Assembly: GCF_000429725.1 (NCBI RefSeq)
Contig: NZ_AUCK01000032.1
Location: 1 to 46,966, forward strand
Length of the DNA stretch: 46,966 bases
Reading direction: 5' to 3'
Source of the DNA: Alkalicoccus chagannorensis DSM 18086
GTDB taxonomy: Bacteria; Bacillota; Bacilli; Bacillales; Salisediminibacteriaceae
Positions 1 to 8,374 of the stretch are shown here, one piece after another. The notes under the pieces were generated by a model. It worked only from the letters and a program-made list of their open reading frames with translations. It had not been told where the DNA came from and made no database searches. The position numbers and the translations under genes are program-made. Within the stretch, counting starts at the first letter, position 1, and the number at the start of each line of letters is the position of its first letter.

Positions 1-87
1 CTCAGAGATGATGAGGTAGATAGGTCTCGTGTGGACGCGTGGCGACACGTGAAGCTGAGAGATACTAATCGATCGAGGACTTAACCA
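1..87 (+). rRNA. 23S rRNA, 3' end (partial)
   Basis: The last bases of a 23S rRNA gene, recognised from the conserved 3'-terminal segment containing GATCGAGGACTTAACCA at about 71-87. The 5' part lies outside the window. The exact mature end is estimated from B. subtilis. It is followed by an 82-nt spacer without a tRNA and then by 5S. Confidence 0.93.
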
Positions 88-169
88 AGTGATTTTGGAC
101 GCGGAAGACTAAGACACCGATCATGCACGATTCGCGGCGCGTTATCCAGTTTTGAGCGGACAGCTCAAG

Positions 170-287
<118 letters not shown>

Positions 288-293
288 ACCGAA

Positions 294-337
294 GGCCGTT
301 GGGCCGCCCGGAAGGGCGGTGCAGCGGTCTTTTTTTT
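294..337 (+). terminator. rRNA operon terminator
   Basis: GC-rich hairpin (CCGTTG...CCGCCC GGAA GGGCGG...CAGCGG) followed by a run of eight T. It closes the rRNA operon. A dispersed repeat begins at the next base. Confidence 0.9.
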
Positions 338-489
338 AGTATAGGAATGTATAAGTTTTCATACAGTGTGACGGCGGCTCCATGCGCTGCTCGGGAAGAA
401 ACAAAGAACGTTTTCTTCCCTCAAAAAGCTTGCAGCGCTTCCGCACGCCGTTCCGGCCAAAAGGCGCTTTGCGCTTTTGTTCTGCTTCT
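338..489 (+). repeat. Dispersed structured repeat, copy A
   Basis: Best-preserved copy of an intergenic repeat family found five times here (A 338, B 9352, C 12349, D 18378, E 39430). It begins at the last T of the rRNA terminator. Parts in order: a small hairpin with TGTAT/ATACA arms near 349-365; an outer arm GACGGCG (370-376) that pairs with CGCCGTTC (446-453); a middle pair GCGCTGC/GCAGCGC; an inner hairpin GGGAAGAAA (393-401)/TTTTCTTCCC (411-420); and a last small hairpin AAAAGGCGC-TTT-GCGCTTTT. No convincing reading frame is conserved between copies. It looks like a mobile or RNA-level element of the MITE/REP kind, but I cannot assign it to a known family. A weak further partial unit may follow near 490-520. 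Confidence 0.8.
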
Positions 490-736
490 AAGATAGAAAT
501 GTAGACGTTCTCATCCAGGGGTTTCGGCGTGCGTCGACAAGGTTCCGCGCATACCGCGATGTACCTATCGCCTCGTATGGCGGGAGAAAGCCATTTAACG
601 CACTTTTTCCCCGGGACGACAGGCTTTCGCCACAGGGCGTCGAGGTTTAGGGGTTCGGGCGACCATTGTTTCCTGTCGCGTAGACCAGTTTTTGCCCGCC
701 ATCGGCCCGGAGACCAAGACACCAGGCCGACATCCG
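490..736. other. Intergenic stretch without recognisable gene
   Basis: Between repeat A and the terminator of the minus-strand genes I see no gene, RNA or promoter that I can support. Open frames on both strands cross it, but they have no ribosome binding site and run through the repeat and the hairpins. The first 30 bases resemble the start of the repeat family (AGATAGAAATGTAGACGTTC versus copy A), suggesting a decayed tandem unit. Confidence 0.5.
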
Positions 737-777
737 TAAAAACGCTCCCGGTAGTCCATGGAGGACCGCCGGGAGCC
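737..777 (-). terminator. Terminator of the minus-strand membrane-protein genes
   Basis: Inverted repeat GCTCCCGG/CCGGGAGC (about 744-776). Read on the minus strand it is followed by GTTTTT, so it fits as an intrinsic terminator downstream of the genes at 934-1789. Confidence 0.6.
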
Positions 778-810
778 GTTATTTGTTGATATGAATCATG
801 AAAGCAGCAC

Positions 811-842
811 ACAGCGGGGAACGTAAAAACGTTGCCCGCTGT
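811..842. other. Strong hairpin downstream of the 48-residue gene
   Basis: Arms ACAGCGGG (811-818) and CCCGCTGT (835-842) with an inner AACGT/ACGTT pair around AAAA. No T-run on either side. It lies between the small gene at 934-1080 and the terminator at 737-777, so it may stabilise the end of that minus-strand transcript. Confidence 0.5.
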
Positions 843-933
843 CAATCTGTTTCATGCGGGAGGGGCACTGCCTGAAGCGGAGCGATCCAGAGGCCCTTCT
901 TGTCTACAGGAGCCCGGTTCGTTGCAGCAGCCC

Positions 934-1080
934 CTATAATAACTGCATAATCAGAGACGCTGCTACGACAACGACGATGATCAGGGCAATGGATTTAATG
1001 AGGCATCCGATGCCCTGCATGATCAGCGGGAAGAAAAAGATAACGAGTACAATAACAAGAATAAGTGTGAGCGGATCCAA
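934..1080 (-). CDS. 48-residue membrane peptide, function unknown
   Basis: A short minus-strand gene with a TTG start (1078-1080). I accept it because a near-perfect ribosome binding site (AAAGGAGGGA, 1086-1095 on the complement) sits at the right distance, and because the product is a clean two-segment membrane peptide. Residues 4-20 and 31-44 are continuous runs of L, I, V, F and A, joined by a short loop with Q22, C26 and K29. It ends QLL at a TAG. It follows the membrane gene at 1172-1789 on the same strand by about 90 nt and could be co-transcribed. I do not recognise the family. No signal suggests a toxin-antitoxin partner, although small hydrophobic peptides of this kind can be holin-like, regulatory, or type I toxins. 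Coordinates are confident, function is not. Confidence 0.7.
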   Translation of the reverse strand: MDPLTLILVIVLVIFFFPLIMQGIGCLIKSIALIIVVVVAASLIMQLL

Positions 1081-1171
1081 CGCGGTCCCTCCTTTCGATA
1101 AACAACGTGTGTCCGGTGCCGGGCATCTTTTCTACTCTTTCCCTTCCGGCAGGGGGACGCAAACAATCGGC

Positions 1172-1789
1172 TCATGCTGCACGTTTCTGCCGGCGGCTGA
1201 ACGTATGCCATAATAAGAGCAGTACTGGTCCGAGCACGGGCAGTAGGGCCGGCCAGACCGGGCGGATATTCCAGTCCCGGCGCAGAATGTCGTACGTCAG
1301 CCACAGCACGACGAGCAGATCAATGCTCATGACGCTGACAAAATGGCTGGCGGTAAAGGCGCTGGTAAAAGCCCCCCAGCTGCCGGCGAGAGCCGTCAGC
1401 CAGGTGAGCAGCCCGAGCAGCAGAATCAGGATGTAGAACAGCCGGTTCTGCAGGGCCTGCTGCAGAAAGCCCGGTCCGCGCGGGGTGTCTCGTTTTCTTT
1501 CTCCCCGGAATGCCAGGTACGGGAGGATGCTGAAAGCACCGAGCCCGAAGGAAATCAGCACAAACGGCCACGCCGGCAGCCAGTACCGGTCGTTCGGCAG
1601 CAGCAGCAGAGCGAAAATGACGGGATAGATCCCGAGGGAAGCAAAGACAGCCGTCACGAGCGGGTCCACTTCATGGAACTGTCCGGTCACCAGCTGTATT
1701 AAATAAGGATCTTCGTTGTTCGCCGCGCCGGGAGCGAAAAAAACGGCATAGGCAGTGAGGAGCAGAAAAACAATGATATAACGTGTCAC
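1172..1789 (-). CDS. Conserved integral membrane protein, 205 residues
   Basis: Starts with GTG (1787-1789) behind AGGAGG at 1797-1802, 8 nt away. The protein has about six hydrophobic segments (roughly 3-20, 42-62, 72-93, 114-133, 145-168, 175-194) and little outside the membrane. The first segment could be an uncleaved signal anchor. A central patch around residues 42-95 (DPLVTAVFASLGIYPV, then PAWPFVLISFGLGAFSILPY) reminds me of an uncharacterised membrane family known from cyanobacteria and plastids, but I am not sure and give no name. In B. subtilis this slot, between the rRNA operon and yaaO, holds csfB, xpaC and yaaN on the other strand, so this is a lineage-specific replacement. It is divergent from yaaO and may form a small operon with the 48-residue gene downstream. 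Confidence 0.75.
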   Translation of the reverse strand: MTRYIIVFLLLTAYAVFFAPGAANNEDPYLIQLVTGQFHEVDPLVTAVFASLGIYPVIFALLLLPNDRYWLPAWPFVLISFGLGAFSILPYLAFRGERKRDTPRGPGFLQQALQNRLFYILILLLGLLTWLTALAGSWGAFTSAFTASHFVSVMSIDLLVVLWLTYDILRRDWNIRPVWPALLPVLGPVLLLLWHTFSRRQKRAA

Positions 1790-1870
1790 GGGAAACGCCT
1801 CCTGTCTTCTGCTTTTAGTATTTCAGAGCCTGGACTGTAATTCAAGACTCAGCTGTGTGTGATTTTTCGT

Positions 1871-1876
1871 TATAAT
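1871..1876 (+). promoter_or_regulatory. Probable -10 element for yaaO-tmk
   Basis: Perfect TATAAT 28 nt before the chosen yaaO start. The -35 region (about 1848-1853) is poor, so activity may depend on an activator or the element may be weak. Confidence 0.5.
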
Positions 1877-1903
1877 GAAACGAGAGAGGAAAGGAGTGCC
1901 GAT

Positions 1904-3271
1904 GTGTTGGATCAAACGCGGATGCCAGTGGTAGACGGACTGCGGCAGCATCAGGAAACGCTGTCGCTGCATGTCCCCGGTCATAAAAATGGACGAGTGC
2001 CGGCCCCCGGGCTCGATTGGTGGAGCGCGGCTGCGGCCTGGGACCTGACAGAAGTAGAAGGATTGGATGACCTGCATGCTCCTCACGGCATGATTCAGGC
2101 AGCGCAGGAGCTGCTCGCGGATCTGTATGGTGCGAAGCGGAGCTGGTTTCTCGTCAACGGGTCGACCGCCGGCAATCAGGCGGCCATTCGTGCAGCGGTG
2201 GCTCCGGGCAGGTGCGTGCTCGTTCAGCGCAGCTGCCACCAGTCCGTTCTCGATGCACTGGAGCTCGCTGGTGCGGAGGTAGTCTGGCTGGAACCCGACC
2301 GGGAAGCAGCGACGGGGATACCGCTCGGTGTTTCGGCCGACGTGCTCACAGCAGCACTGCGGGCGCACCCGGAAGCCGAAGCGGTCCACCTGACATCGCC
2401 TTCGTATGAAGGCTACGTCACGCCGCTCCGGCTGCATGCCGCACTCTGCCGCCGTCATGACGTCACGCTGATCGTCGATGAAGCTCACGGGGCACATCTG
2501 CTGCCGGGAAGCAGAGAGGCTTTTCCTGAAGGAGCCGTGGAGGCTGGTGCGGACCTCGTCGTGCAGTCGGCGCATAAAATGCTGCCGGCACTCACGCAGG
2601 GCGCGTGGCTGCACGGCGTCTCCGACCGGGTGGAGCCGGATCGGGTCCAGCGGATGCTGCGGGCTGCACAGACCAGCTCGCCTTCCTATCTGCTGCTCGC
2701 GTCGCTCGACAGTGCACGGGCCTACGCAGCGGCATTTACGGAATGGAAGGCTCTTGCAGCCGCCGCCGCTCGGGATGCGCTGATGCCGACCGAACTCGGA
2801 GGCTATCGACGTGATCCGCTGAAATGGACGGTGCGTACGGACGAGGTACAAGCAGTCACCGCCGGCCTCCGGCGCGCCGGGCTTTATCCGGAATTGACCG
2901 GCGCAGCACACGTGACGATGACGCTGCCCCTGCACGTGGCCGAAGCGGTGCGCACGGCAGACGTTCTCACCCGGCAGGAGCTTCTGGAGAAAGCAGGCGC
3001 CTCCCTTGTCACCCCGACGGTACCATGGCGGAAGCCGGTGCTTTCTCCAGCGGAGGCGGCCCGTCTCCCTGTAGAGGAGGTCGACAGGCATCAGGCTCCG
3101 GGCCGCACGGCGGCAGTGGACTGGATTCCGTACCCGCCCGGCATCCCCCTTTTTACGAGTGGCGAAGAGGTGACCGAGGCGCACATGGCGCAGGCGGCAG
3201 CGCTGGAGCAGCAGGGCGTCCGCGTGAAGGGTGCCGGGGCGCGGGTACGGGTGTTTCGAGATCATGAATGA
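1904..3271 (+). CDS. yaaO: Orn/Lys/Arg decarboxylase family protein (YaaO-like)
   Basis: PLP-dependent fold-type I enzyme of the ornithine/lysine/arginine decarboxylase family, likely acting on a basic amino acid; the substrate cannot be told from sequence. Visible signs: HVPGHKNG near residues 23-30, the long glycine/serine stretch WFLVNGSTAGNQAA, VDEAHGAHLL (PLP-binding Asp and His), and QSAHKMLPA with the probable Schiff-base Lys225. Length 455 is slightly short of the roughly 480 of YaaO. I chose GTG 1904 because AAGGAG (1891-1896) lies 7 nt before it; a longer frame from 1859 would begin upstream of the likely transcription start. It precedes tmk by 20 nt exactly as in B. subtilis, so the two are probably co-transcribed. 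No connection with sporulation is evident. Confidence 0.88.
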   Translation: MLDQTRMPVVDGLRQHQETLSLHVPGHKNGRVPAPGLDWWSAAAAWDLTEVEGLDDLHAPHGMIQAAQELLADLYGAKRSWFLVNGSTAGNQAAIRAAVAPGRCVLVQRSCHQSVLDALELAGAEVVWLEPDREAATGIPLGVSADVLTAALRAHPEAEAVHLTSPSYEGYVTPLRLHAALCRRHDVTLIVDEAHGAHLLPGSREAFPEGAVEAGADLVVQSAHKMLPALTQGAWLHGVSDRVEPDRVQRMLRAAQTSSPSYLLLASLDSARAYAAAFTEWKALAAAAARDALMPTELGGYRRDPLKWTVRTDEVQAVTAGLRRAGLYPELTGAAHVTMTLPLHVAEAVRTADVLTRQELLEKAGASLVTPTVPWRKPVLSPAEAARLPVEEVDRHQAPGRTAAVDWIPYPPGIPLFTSGEEVTEAHMAQAAALEQQGVRVKGAGARVRVFRDHE

Positions 3272-3291
3272 GGATAAAGGAGACGAGGTAC

Positions 3292-3915
3292 ATGTTTATT
3301 ACGTTTGAAGGTGGCGAGGGTGCCGGGAAATCGACGGTGCTGCGCGCACTGGCAGAAGAGATGGAGCAGGCAGGAAAGCCGGTGCTCGTGACGCGGGAAC
3401 CGGGCGGAAATGCCGTCGCGGAGCGCATCCGCGGGATTGTGCTGGACCCGGCGCATCCGGAATTGGAGGCACGGACGGAGGCACTGCTGTATGCAGCAGC
3501 CCGGCGGCAGCATTTGGCAGAAACGATCTGGCCGCACCTGGAGGCGGGCGGTGTCGTTCTGTGCGACCGGTTTGTGGACAGCAGCATCGTGTATCAGGGA
3601 TTCGCGCGCGGCCTCGGCGTCGACGTTGTACGGGAGATCAACCGGTTCGCGACGGAGGATACGGCCCCTGATGTGACGCTGTATTTCGATATTGCTCCCT
3701 CGGAGGGACTGGCGCGTATTGCTGCGGATGGAAAACGGGAGAACAACCGCCTGGATCAAGAGTCGCTCGATTTTCATGAATCGGTCCGGCAGATGTATCT
3801 GCAGCTGCAGCAGGAGGAGCCGGAACGGATTGTGCGGATTGATGCTTCCGGGACGCTGGCGGACGTGACCGATGCGGCACGAAACGCGGTGCAGAAGGCG
3901 GTCCGGAAGAAATAG
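3292..3915 (+). CDS. tmk: Thymidylate kinase
   Basis: Phosphorylates dTMP to dTDP with ATP in the cytoplasm, the step that commits thymidylate to DNA synthesis. The P-loop GGEGAGKST follows MFITFE at the N-terminus; REPGG (dTMP-binding), DRFVDSSIVYQG (DRx motif) and a lid-region arginine cluster near residues 140-150 follow. Length 207 is normal. The start is ATG 3292, preceded by AAAGGAG at 3276-3282; an in-frame ATG at 3268 overlaps the yaaO stop and lacks a binding site. Stop is just before a separate promoter for darA. Confidence 0.96.
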   Translation: MFITFEGGEGAGKSTVLRALAEEMEQAGKPVLVTREPGGNAVAERIRGIVLDPAHPELEARTEALLYAAARRQHLAETIWPHLEAGGVVLCDRFVDSSIVYQGFARGLGVDVVREINRFATEDTAPDVTLYFDIAPSEGLARIAADGKRENNRLDQESLDFHESVRQMYLQLQQEEPERIVRIDASGTLADVTDAARNAVQKAVRKK

Positions 3916-3942
3916 ACGGAGGACCCACACACCGCGTTTTCC

Positions 3943-3951
3943 TGTTATAAT
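3943..3951 (+). promoter_or_regulatory. Extended -10 promoter for darA-holB
   Basis: TGTTATAAT, an extended -10 (TGn plus TATAAT), 35 nt before darA. No good -35 hexamer is visible, as is common for extended -10 promoters. Confidence 0.65.
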
Positions 3952-3959
3952 ACATATAA

Positions 3960-4316
<357 letters not shown>

Positions 4317-4328
4317 GGAGATGGCATC

Positions 4329-5318
4329 ATGAACCACTGGCAGGACCTTGAAAAGACGCAGCGGACGATCGCCCGCGTCCTGCAGAACAGCGTCATGCGG
4401 GAGCGTCTGGCACATGCGTACGTATTCGAAGGGGGCCGCGGAACTGGCAGACAGGAGGCAGCACTGCTCTTGTCGCAGGCGTTTCTCTGCAGCCACCGGG
4501 ACGGCGCGGATCCGTGCCGTGCCTGCTCCGACTGCCGACGGGCTGCGAGCGGGAATCATCCGGATGTGCATCGTATAGAACCGGACGGCGCATCGATCAA
4601 GGTGGATCAGATCCGGGCGCTGAAAAAAGAATTCAGCATGCGCGGGATGGAGACGCAGAAGAAAGTGTATCTCGTACGCGAAGCCGATAAGATGTCGGCC
4701 AGCGCGGCGAACAGTCTGCTCAAGTTTCTGGAAGAACCGGAAGGAGAGGCGCTGGCGGTACTGATGACGGTCAATGCGCATCAGATGCTGCCGACGATTC
4801 TCTCCCGGACGCAGGTAATGAGCTTTCAACCGCTCTCGCCGGAGAGGGTCATCCGTCACCTGAAGGCGGAAGGATACCCGGAAAAAGAGGCCGCGACGGC
4901 GGCCCGTCTCACCTCGGACCTGGAAGAAGCCGCCGCCTTATTTGAGGAGGAATGGATTTCACAGGCCCGGGCGAAAGTGATACAATTGATGAACGACGTC
5001 ATGCACCGGCCGTCTGACGCCTACATTACGCTGCATGAAACGGTGATGCCGTTTTTTCCCGGCAGAGAACAGGTGGAGCGTGCGCTCGATCTGATCATGC
5101 TCTGGTACCGGGATGTGCTGCGCATGCAGGTAGGTCAGTCAGAGGCCATTGTTTATATAGACCAGGAAGACCGTCTGGCTGAACAGGCGTTCCAGCTCTC
5201 TCAAGGCAGGCTCGGCAGAAACCTCCAGGCAGTGATGGACGCGAAGCGGCGCGTACACGCAAACGTGGCGCCCCAGCTGTTGATGGAACAGCTGCTTCTT
5301 CGTTTACAGGAGGGATAA
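4329..5318 (+). CDS. holB: DNA polymerase III delta' subunit
   Basis: Clamp-loader delta' subunit, a structural part of the tau/delta/delta' complex that loads the sliding clamp. The 329-residue protein starts with LAHAYVFEGG, then a P-loop-like segment GGRGTGRQ in which the usual GK(T/S) lysine is replaced by R, as fits a subunit that does not hydrolyse ATP. A zinc-knuckle region with four cysteines (CSHRDGADPCRACSDCRR) and SLLKFLEEPEG with SRTQ follow, typical of the AAA+ sensor/arginine-finger zone. ATG 4329 has AAGGAG upstream. It overlaps nothing but leaves a single base before ricT, so translation is probably coupled. Confidence 0.95.
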   Translation: MNHWQDLEKTQRTIARVLQNSVMRERLAHAYVFEGGRGTGRQEAALLLSQAFLCSHRDGADPCRACSDCRRAASGNHPDVHRIEPDGASIKVDQIRALKKEFSMRGMETQKKVYLVREADKMSASAANSLLKFLEEPEGEALAVLMTVNAHQMLPTILSRTQVMSFQPLSPERVIRHLKAEGYPEKEAATAARLTSDLEEAAALFEEEWISQARAKVIQLMNDVMHRPSDAYITLHETVMPFFPGREQVERALDLIMLWYRDVLRMQVGQSEAIVYIDQEDRLAEQAFQLSQGRLGRNLQAVMDAKRRVHANVAPQLLMEQLLLRLQEG

Positions 5319-5319
5319 G

Positions 5320-6147
5320 ATGCATCGGGTCATAGGAGTACGATTCAAGAAAACCGGGAAAATCTATTATTTTTCCCCTGGTGATCTTTCGATAGAAAAG
5401 GACGATTATGTTGTGGTGGAGACCGCCCGCGGTACCGAGTTCGGCAAAACGGTCATCGGCGTGAAAGAAGTCGGTGAAGACGATGTCGTGCTGCCTCTGA
5501 AGAAGGTACTGCGTAAAGCGGATGACAAGGACAAACAGACGATCTTAGAAAATAAAGAAGAAGCGCAGGAAGCGTTTGACGTCTGCCTGAAGAAAATCTC
5601 CGAGCATAACCTTGAGATGAAGCTGGTGGATGTGGAATATACATTCGACCGCAGCAAGATCCTGTTTTATTTTACAGCGGAAGGACGAATTGATTTCCGC
5701 AGTCTCGTGAAGGATCTGGCTTCGGTGTTCCGAACCCGGATTGAACTGAGACAGATCGGCGTGCGCGACGAAGCGAAGATGCTCGGCGGTATCGGTCCAT
5801 GCGGCCGGATGCTCTGCTGTTCGACGTTTCTCGGCGATTTTGAGCCGGTGTCGATCAAGATGGCAAAAGATCAGAACCTGTCGCTCAATCCGACGAAGAT
5901 TTCCGGACTCTGCGGGCGGCTCATGTGCTGCCTGAAGTACGAGAACGACATGTACGAAGATGCGAAGAAAGAACTGCCGGATCTGTATCAGAAGCTCGAT
6001 ACCAGCTACGGCAGAGGCAAAGTAGTAGGACTGAACATGCTGGAGCGTCTCGTTCAGGTAGAGATTTTCGAGACGAAACAGGTGATAGAATATACGCTGG
6101 ATGAACTCCTGGAAGAAGGAGCGATCGCCGCCGAAACAACGAAGTAA
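5320..6147 (+). CDS. ricT: RicT (YaaT), PSP1-domain iron-sulfur protein
   Basis: Member of the RicAFT (Y-) complex (with YmcA and YlbF) that directs RNase Y to mRNA targets and affects biofilm formation and competence; in B. subtilis it also affects sporulation. The 275-residue protein shows the PSP1 core and the characteristic cysteine groups GPCGRMLCC (near residue 160) and GLCGRLMCC (near 200), which hold 4Fe-4S clusters in the complex. Ribosome binding site AGGAGGG lies before ATG 5320. Retention of this gene while sporulation genes are lost agrees with its general RNA-processing role. Confidence 0.94.
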   Translation: MHRVIGVRFKKTGKIYYFSPGDLSIEKDDYVVVETARGTEFGKTVIGVKEVGEDDVVLPLKKVLRKADDKDKQTILENKEEAQEAFDVCLKKISEHNLEMKLVDVEYTFDRSKILFYFTAEGRIDFRSLVKDLASVFRTRIELRQIGVRDEAKMLGGIGPCGRMLCCSTFLGDFEPVSIKMAKDQNLSLNPTKISGLCGRLMCCLKYENDMYEDAKKELPDLYQKLDTSYGRGKVVGLNMLERLVQVEIFETKQVIEYTLDELLEEGAIAAETTK

Positions 6148-6162
6148 TGAGGTGGAGGGACC

Positions 6163-6510
6163 GTGAATAAAAACGAACTGTTTTCCCGGGTGAGTCAGAT
6201 GGAGGAGCGGATCGGCGGTCTTCATCACGAACTCGGCGAGCTGAAGGACCAGCTGGCGCAGCTGCTGGAAGAAAATACACACCTGCAGCTCGAAAACGAA
6301 CATCTGCGGGAGCGGATGAACCGGGAGGCCCCGGTGGAAGAAGTCAAAGCAGAAGAGGGCCCCCGGGTGAAAGCAGGGTTCGGGGAAGGGTACGACAACC
6401 TTGCCCGGCTGTATCAGGAAGGATTTCATATCTGCAACCTGCATTACGGCAGCATCCGCAAAGACGGGGACTGCCTGTTCTGCCTCTCCTTCCTGAACCG
6501 GTCTGAATAA
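6163..6510 (+). CDS. yabA: Replication initiation control protein YabA
   Basis: Negative regulator of replication initiation that bridges DnaA and the sliding clamp DnaN. Starts with GTG 6163 behind GGTGGAGGGA. Residues 1-55 form a long heptad-rich coiled coil (tetramerisation), a short acidic linker follows, and the C-terminal zinc-binding part holds C91, H94, C104 and C107 in [17 protein letters not shown]. Length 115 is close to the usual 119. Last gene before a terminator. Confidence 0.95.
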   Translation: MNKNELFSRVSQMEERIGGLHHELGELKDQLAQLLEENTHLQLENEHLRERMNREAPVEEVKAEEGPRVKAGFGEGYDNLARLYQEGFHICNLHYGSIRKDGDCLFCLSFLNRSE

Positions 6511-6520
6511 CGCGGAAACC

Positions 6521-6566
6521 AAGCACGTGCCGTACCGGTGAAATGCCGGCTGCACGTGCTTTTTCC
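6521..6566 (+). terminator. Terminator after yabA
   Basis: AAGCACGTG/CACGTGCTT arms with an inner CCGG/CCGG pair, followed by TTTTT. It separates darA-holB-ricT-yabA from yabB, so yabB-rsmI need their own promoter; none is obvious in 6567-6660. Confidence 0.85.
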
Positions 6567-6667
6567 TGCAGGGAAAGAAGCGTCGGCCTGCCGCTGCGCA
6601 CGTTCTTCACGGCAGAGAAGGGATCCCTGAGGAACAGAAAAAGAACGAAGGACAAGGAGGGACTACG

Positions 6668-7402
6668 ATGACGGAGCTGAGACTGGATGACCTGCCGGGG
6701 TTCGAACGGCGTATTTATCAGCACAGCGGGATTTTTGCCTATTCGATGGATGCCGTGCTGCTCGGCAGATTCGCACGCGTGGACGGGGCGCGCCGGATGC
6801 TGGATCTCTGTGCCGGCACCGGTGCCGTCCCGCTTGTCCTCAGTACGCGGACGAAGACACCGATCGATGCCGTGGAAGTGCAGGAGCAGCTGTGCCGGCT
6901 CATGGAGATGTCGGTGGAAGAAAACGACCTGCAGACGCAGATCCATCCGGCGCAGGCCGATCTGCGGACGCTCTCCCCGGACACGTGGGGACGCTACGAC
7001 GTCATCACCTGCAACCCGCCCTATTTTCCGGTCCAGGAAAAGGAGAAGTACCGGGAGGACGCCAAAGCGATTGCCCGGCATGAGCTGCTCTGCACATGGG
7101 AGGATATCGCCCGTGCCTGCCGGGTGCTGCTCCAGTCAAAAGGACGTGCGGCGTTTGTCCACCGTCCGGAGCGGACGGCGGAGTTGACCGCGGTACTCCA
7201 GGCGCATCAGCTGGAGCCGAAACGGCTGCAGTTCTGTCATCCGCACGCGGAAAAAGAAGCCAACATGGTTTTGATCGAAGCGGTAAAAGACGGAAAGCCC
7301 GGACTCCACGTGGAAGCCCCGCTGATCGTCTACGATGAGCACCGGCAGTATACAAAAGCATTCGAAGCCCACTATACGGGAAAGGAAGAGACGCATGCGT
7401 GA
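6668..7402 (+). CDS. yabB: TrmN6-like tRNA adenine-N6 methyltransferase (YabB)
   Basis: SAM-dependent class I methyltransferase, related to TrmN6 that modifies A37 of tRNA-Val; the exact target in Bacillales is inferred. Motif I appears as LDLCAGTGAVPLVLS near residue 40, and the N6-adenine signature NPPYF is in ITCNPPYFPVQ near residue 115. Length 244. ATG 6668 follows AAGGAGGGA. The stop overlaps the start of rsmI by 8 nt; yazA (a GIY-YIG nuclease gene in this place in B. subtilis) is absent. Confidence 0.9.
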   Translation: MTELRLDDLPGFERRIYQHSGIFAYSMDAVLLGRFARVDGARRMLDLCAGTGAVPLVLSTRTKTPIDAVEVQEQLCRLMEMSVEENDLQTQIHPAQADLRTLSPDTWGRYDVITCNPPYFPVQEKEKYREDAKAIARHELLCTWEDIARACRVLLQSKGRAAFVHRPERTAELTAVLQAHQLEPKRLQFCHPHAEKEANMVLIEAVKDGKPGLHVEAPLIVYDEHRQYTKAFEAHYTGKEETHA

Positions 7403-8270
7403 ACAGAAAACGTACCATGAACCGGGAGGACGACTAACGATGGTGCCGACACCGATCGGCAACCTGAATGACATGACCTACCGCGCCGTGACAACCCTGC
7501 AGGAAGCAGATATTATTGCAGCCGAAGACACCCGGCACTCGAAGAAGCTCTGCCAGGTGTTCGACATTCATACTCCCCTCATCAGCTATCACGAGCACAA
7601 CGAGCAGAGCCGCGGGGAAGAACTGCTCGGCCGCCTGGAAGAGGGAGCGCACATCGCGCTCATCACGGATGCAGGAACGCCGGGCATCTCGGATCCGGGA
7701 GCAGTGATTGCGTCACGCGCAGCCGAAGCAGGGTTTACCGTGACGGCGCTGCCCGGTGCCAGTGCTTCGGTTACCGCTCTCAGTGCCTCCGGTCTCCCAT
7801 CCGACACGTTCGCTTTTATCGGCTTTGTCGAACGAAAAAAGCAGAAGCGGCTCGAGGAACTGCAGCGATGGAAGCAGACACCGGCCACGCTGCTTTTTTA
7901 TGAATCGCCGCACCGGACGGCGGTGCTCGTGCAGGCTGCGCTGGATGTGTTCGGCAACCGCAGGGCTGTCGTCGTCCGGGAACTGACGAAGCAGCACGAA
8001 ACGTTCCTCCGTGGAACCCTCGAGGAACTGGCGTCGTCGCTGGAAGGCGTGACGTTAAAGGGAGAGTGCATGCTGCTGGTCGAAGGGGCTTCCGCTGCAG
8101 ACATGGGAAGTGAAACGACGTGGTGGCAGGAGCTGACGATGAAGGAACACGTCGAAGCCCTCGTTGCGGAAGGAGAGAGTTCGAAGGAGGCCGTGAAAAC
8201 GGCCGCGAAAGAACGCGGCGTCCCGAAGCGGGATGTGTATCAGGCGTATCACGTGGAAGACGGGGAATAA
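7395..8270 (+). CDS. rsmI: 16S rRNA 2'-O-methyltransferase RsmI (C1402)
   Basis: Methylates the ribose of C1402 in 16S rRNA. The 291-residue protein has the tetrapyrrole-methylase-like fold: MVPTPIGNLNDMTYRA, AAEDTRHSKKL, ALITDAGTPGISDPG and ALPGASASVTALSASGLPSD are diagnostic. ATG 7395 is preceded by AAAGGAAGAG; the longer open frame from 7335 lies inside yabB. A strong bidirectional hairpin follows, shared with convergent abrB. Confidence 0.95.
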   Translation: MREQKTYHEPGGRLTMVPTPIGNLNDMTYRAVTTLQEADIIAAEDTRHSKKLCQVFDIHTPLISYHEHNEQSRGEELLGRLEEGAHIALITDAGTPGISDPGAVIASRAAEAGFTVTALPGASASVTALSASGLPSDTFAFIGFVERKKQKRLEELQRWKQTPATLLFYESPHRTAVLVQAALDVFGNRRAVVVRELTKQHETFLRGTLEELASSLEGVTLKGECMLLVEGASAADMGSETTWWQELTMKEHVEALVAEGESSKEAVKTAAKERGVPKRDVYQAYHVEDGE

Positions 8271-8290
8271 TCGAGGCGCCCATACAGAAA

Positions 8291-8326
8291 AGCCCGCCAG
8301 AAGATACATGCTTCTGGCGGGCTTTT
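8291..8326. terminator. Bidirectional terminator between rsmI and abrB
   Basis: Stem of 13 bp (AGCCCGCCAGAAG/CTTCTGGCGGGCT) with T-run on the plus side and A-run on the other, placed between convergent genes. Confidence 0.92.
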
Positions 8327-8374
8327 GCTGAGGAGGAGAAGAATCTCCCCGTTTTTCCAGGCGTTTCGCGCTGC

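Noticed and set aside
336-845. 169-residue minus-strand open frame
   Set aside because: It runs through repeat A and two hairpins, has no ribosome binding site and an unprotein-like composition.
854-1213. 119-residue plus-strand open frame
   Set aside because: It is the complement of the better supported 48-residue gene and part of the membrane gene; no binding site.
1823-3265. 480-residue minus-strand open frame
   Set aside because: Shadow of yaaO, whose PLP motifs are clear; high GC makes long antisense frames common here.
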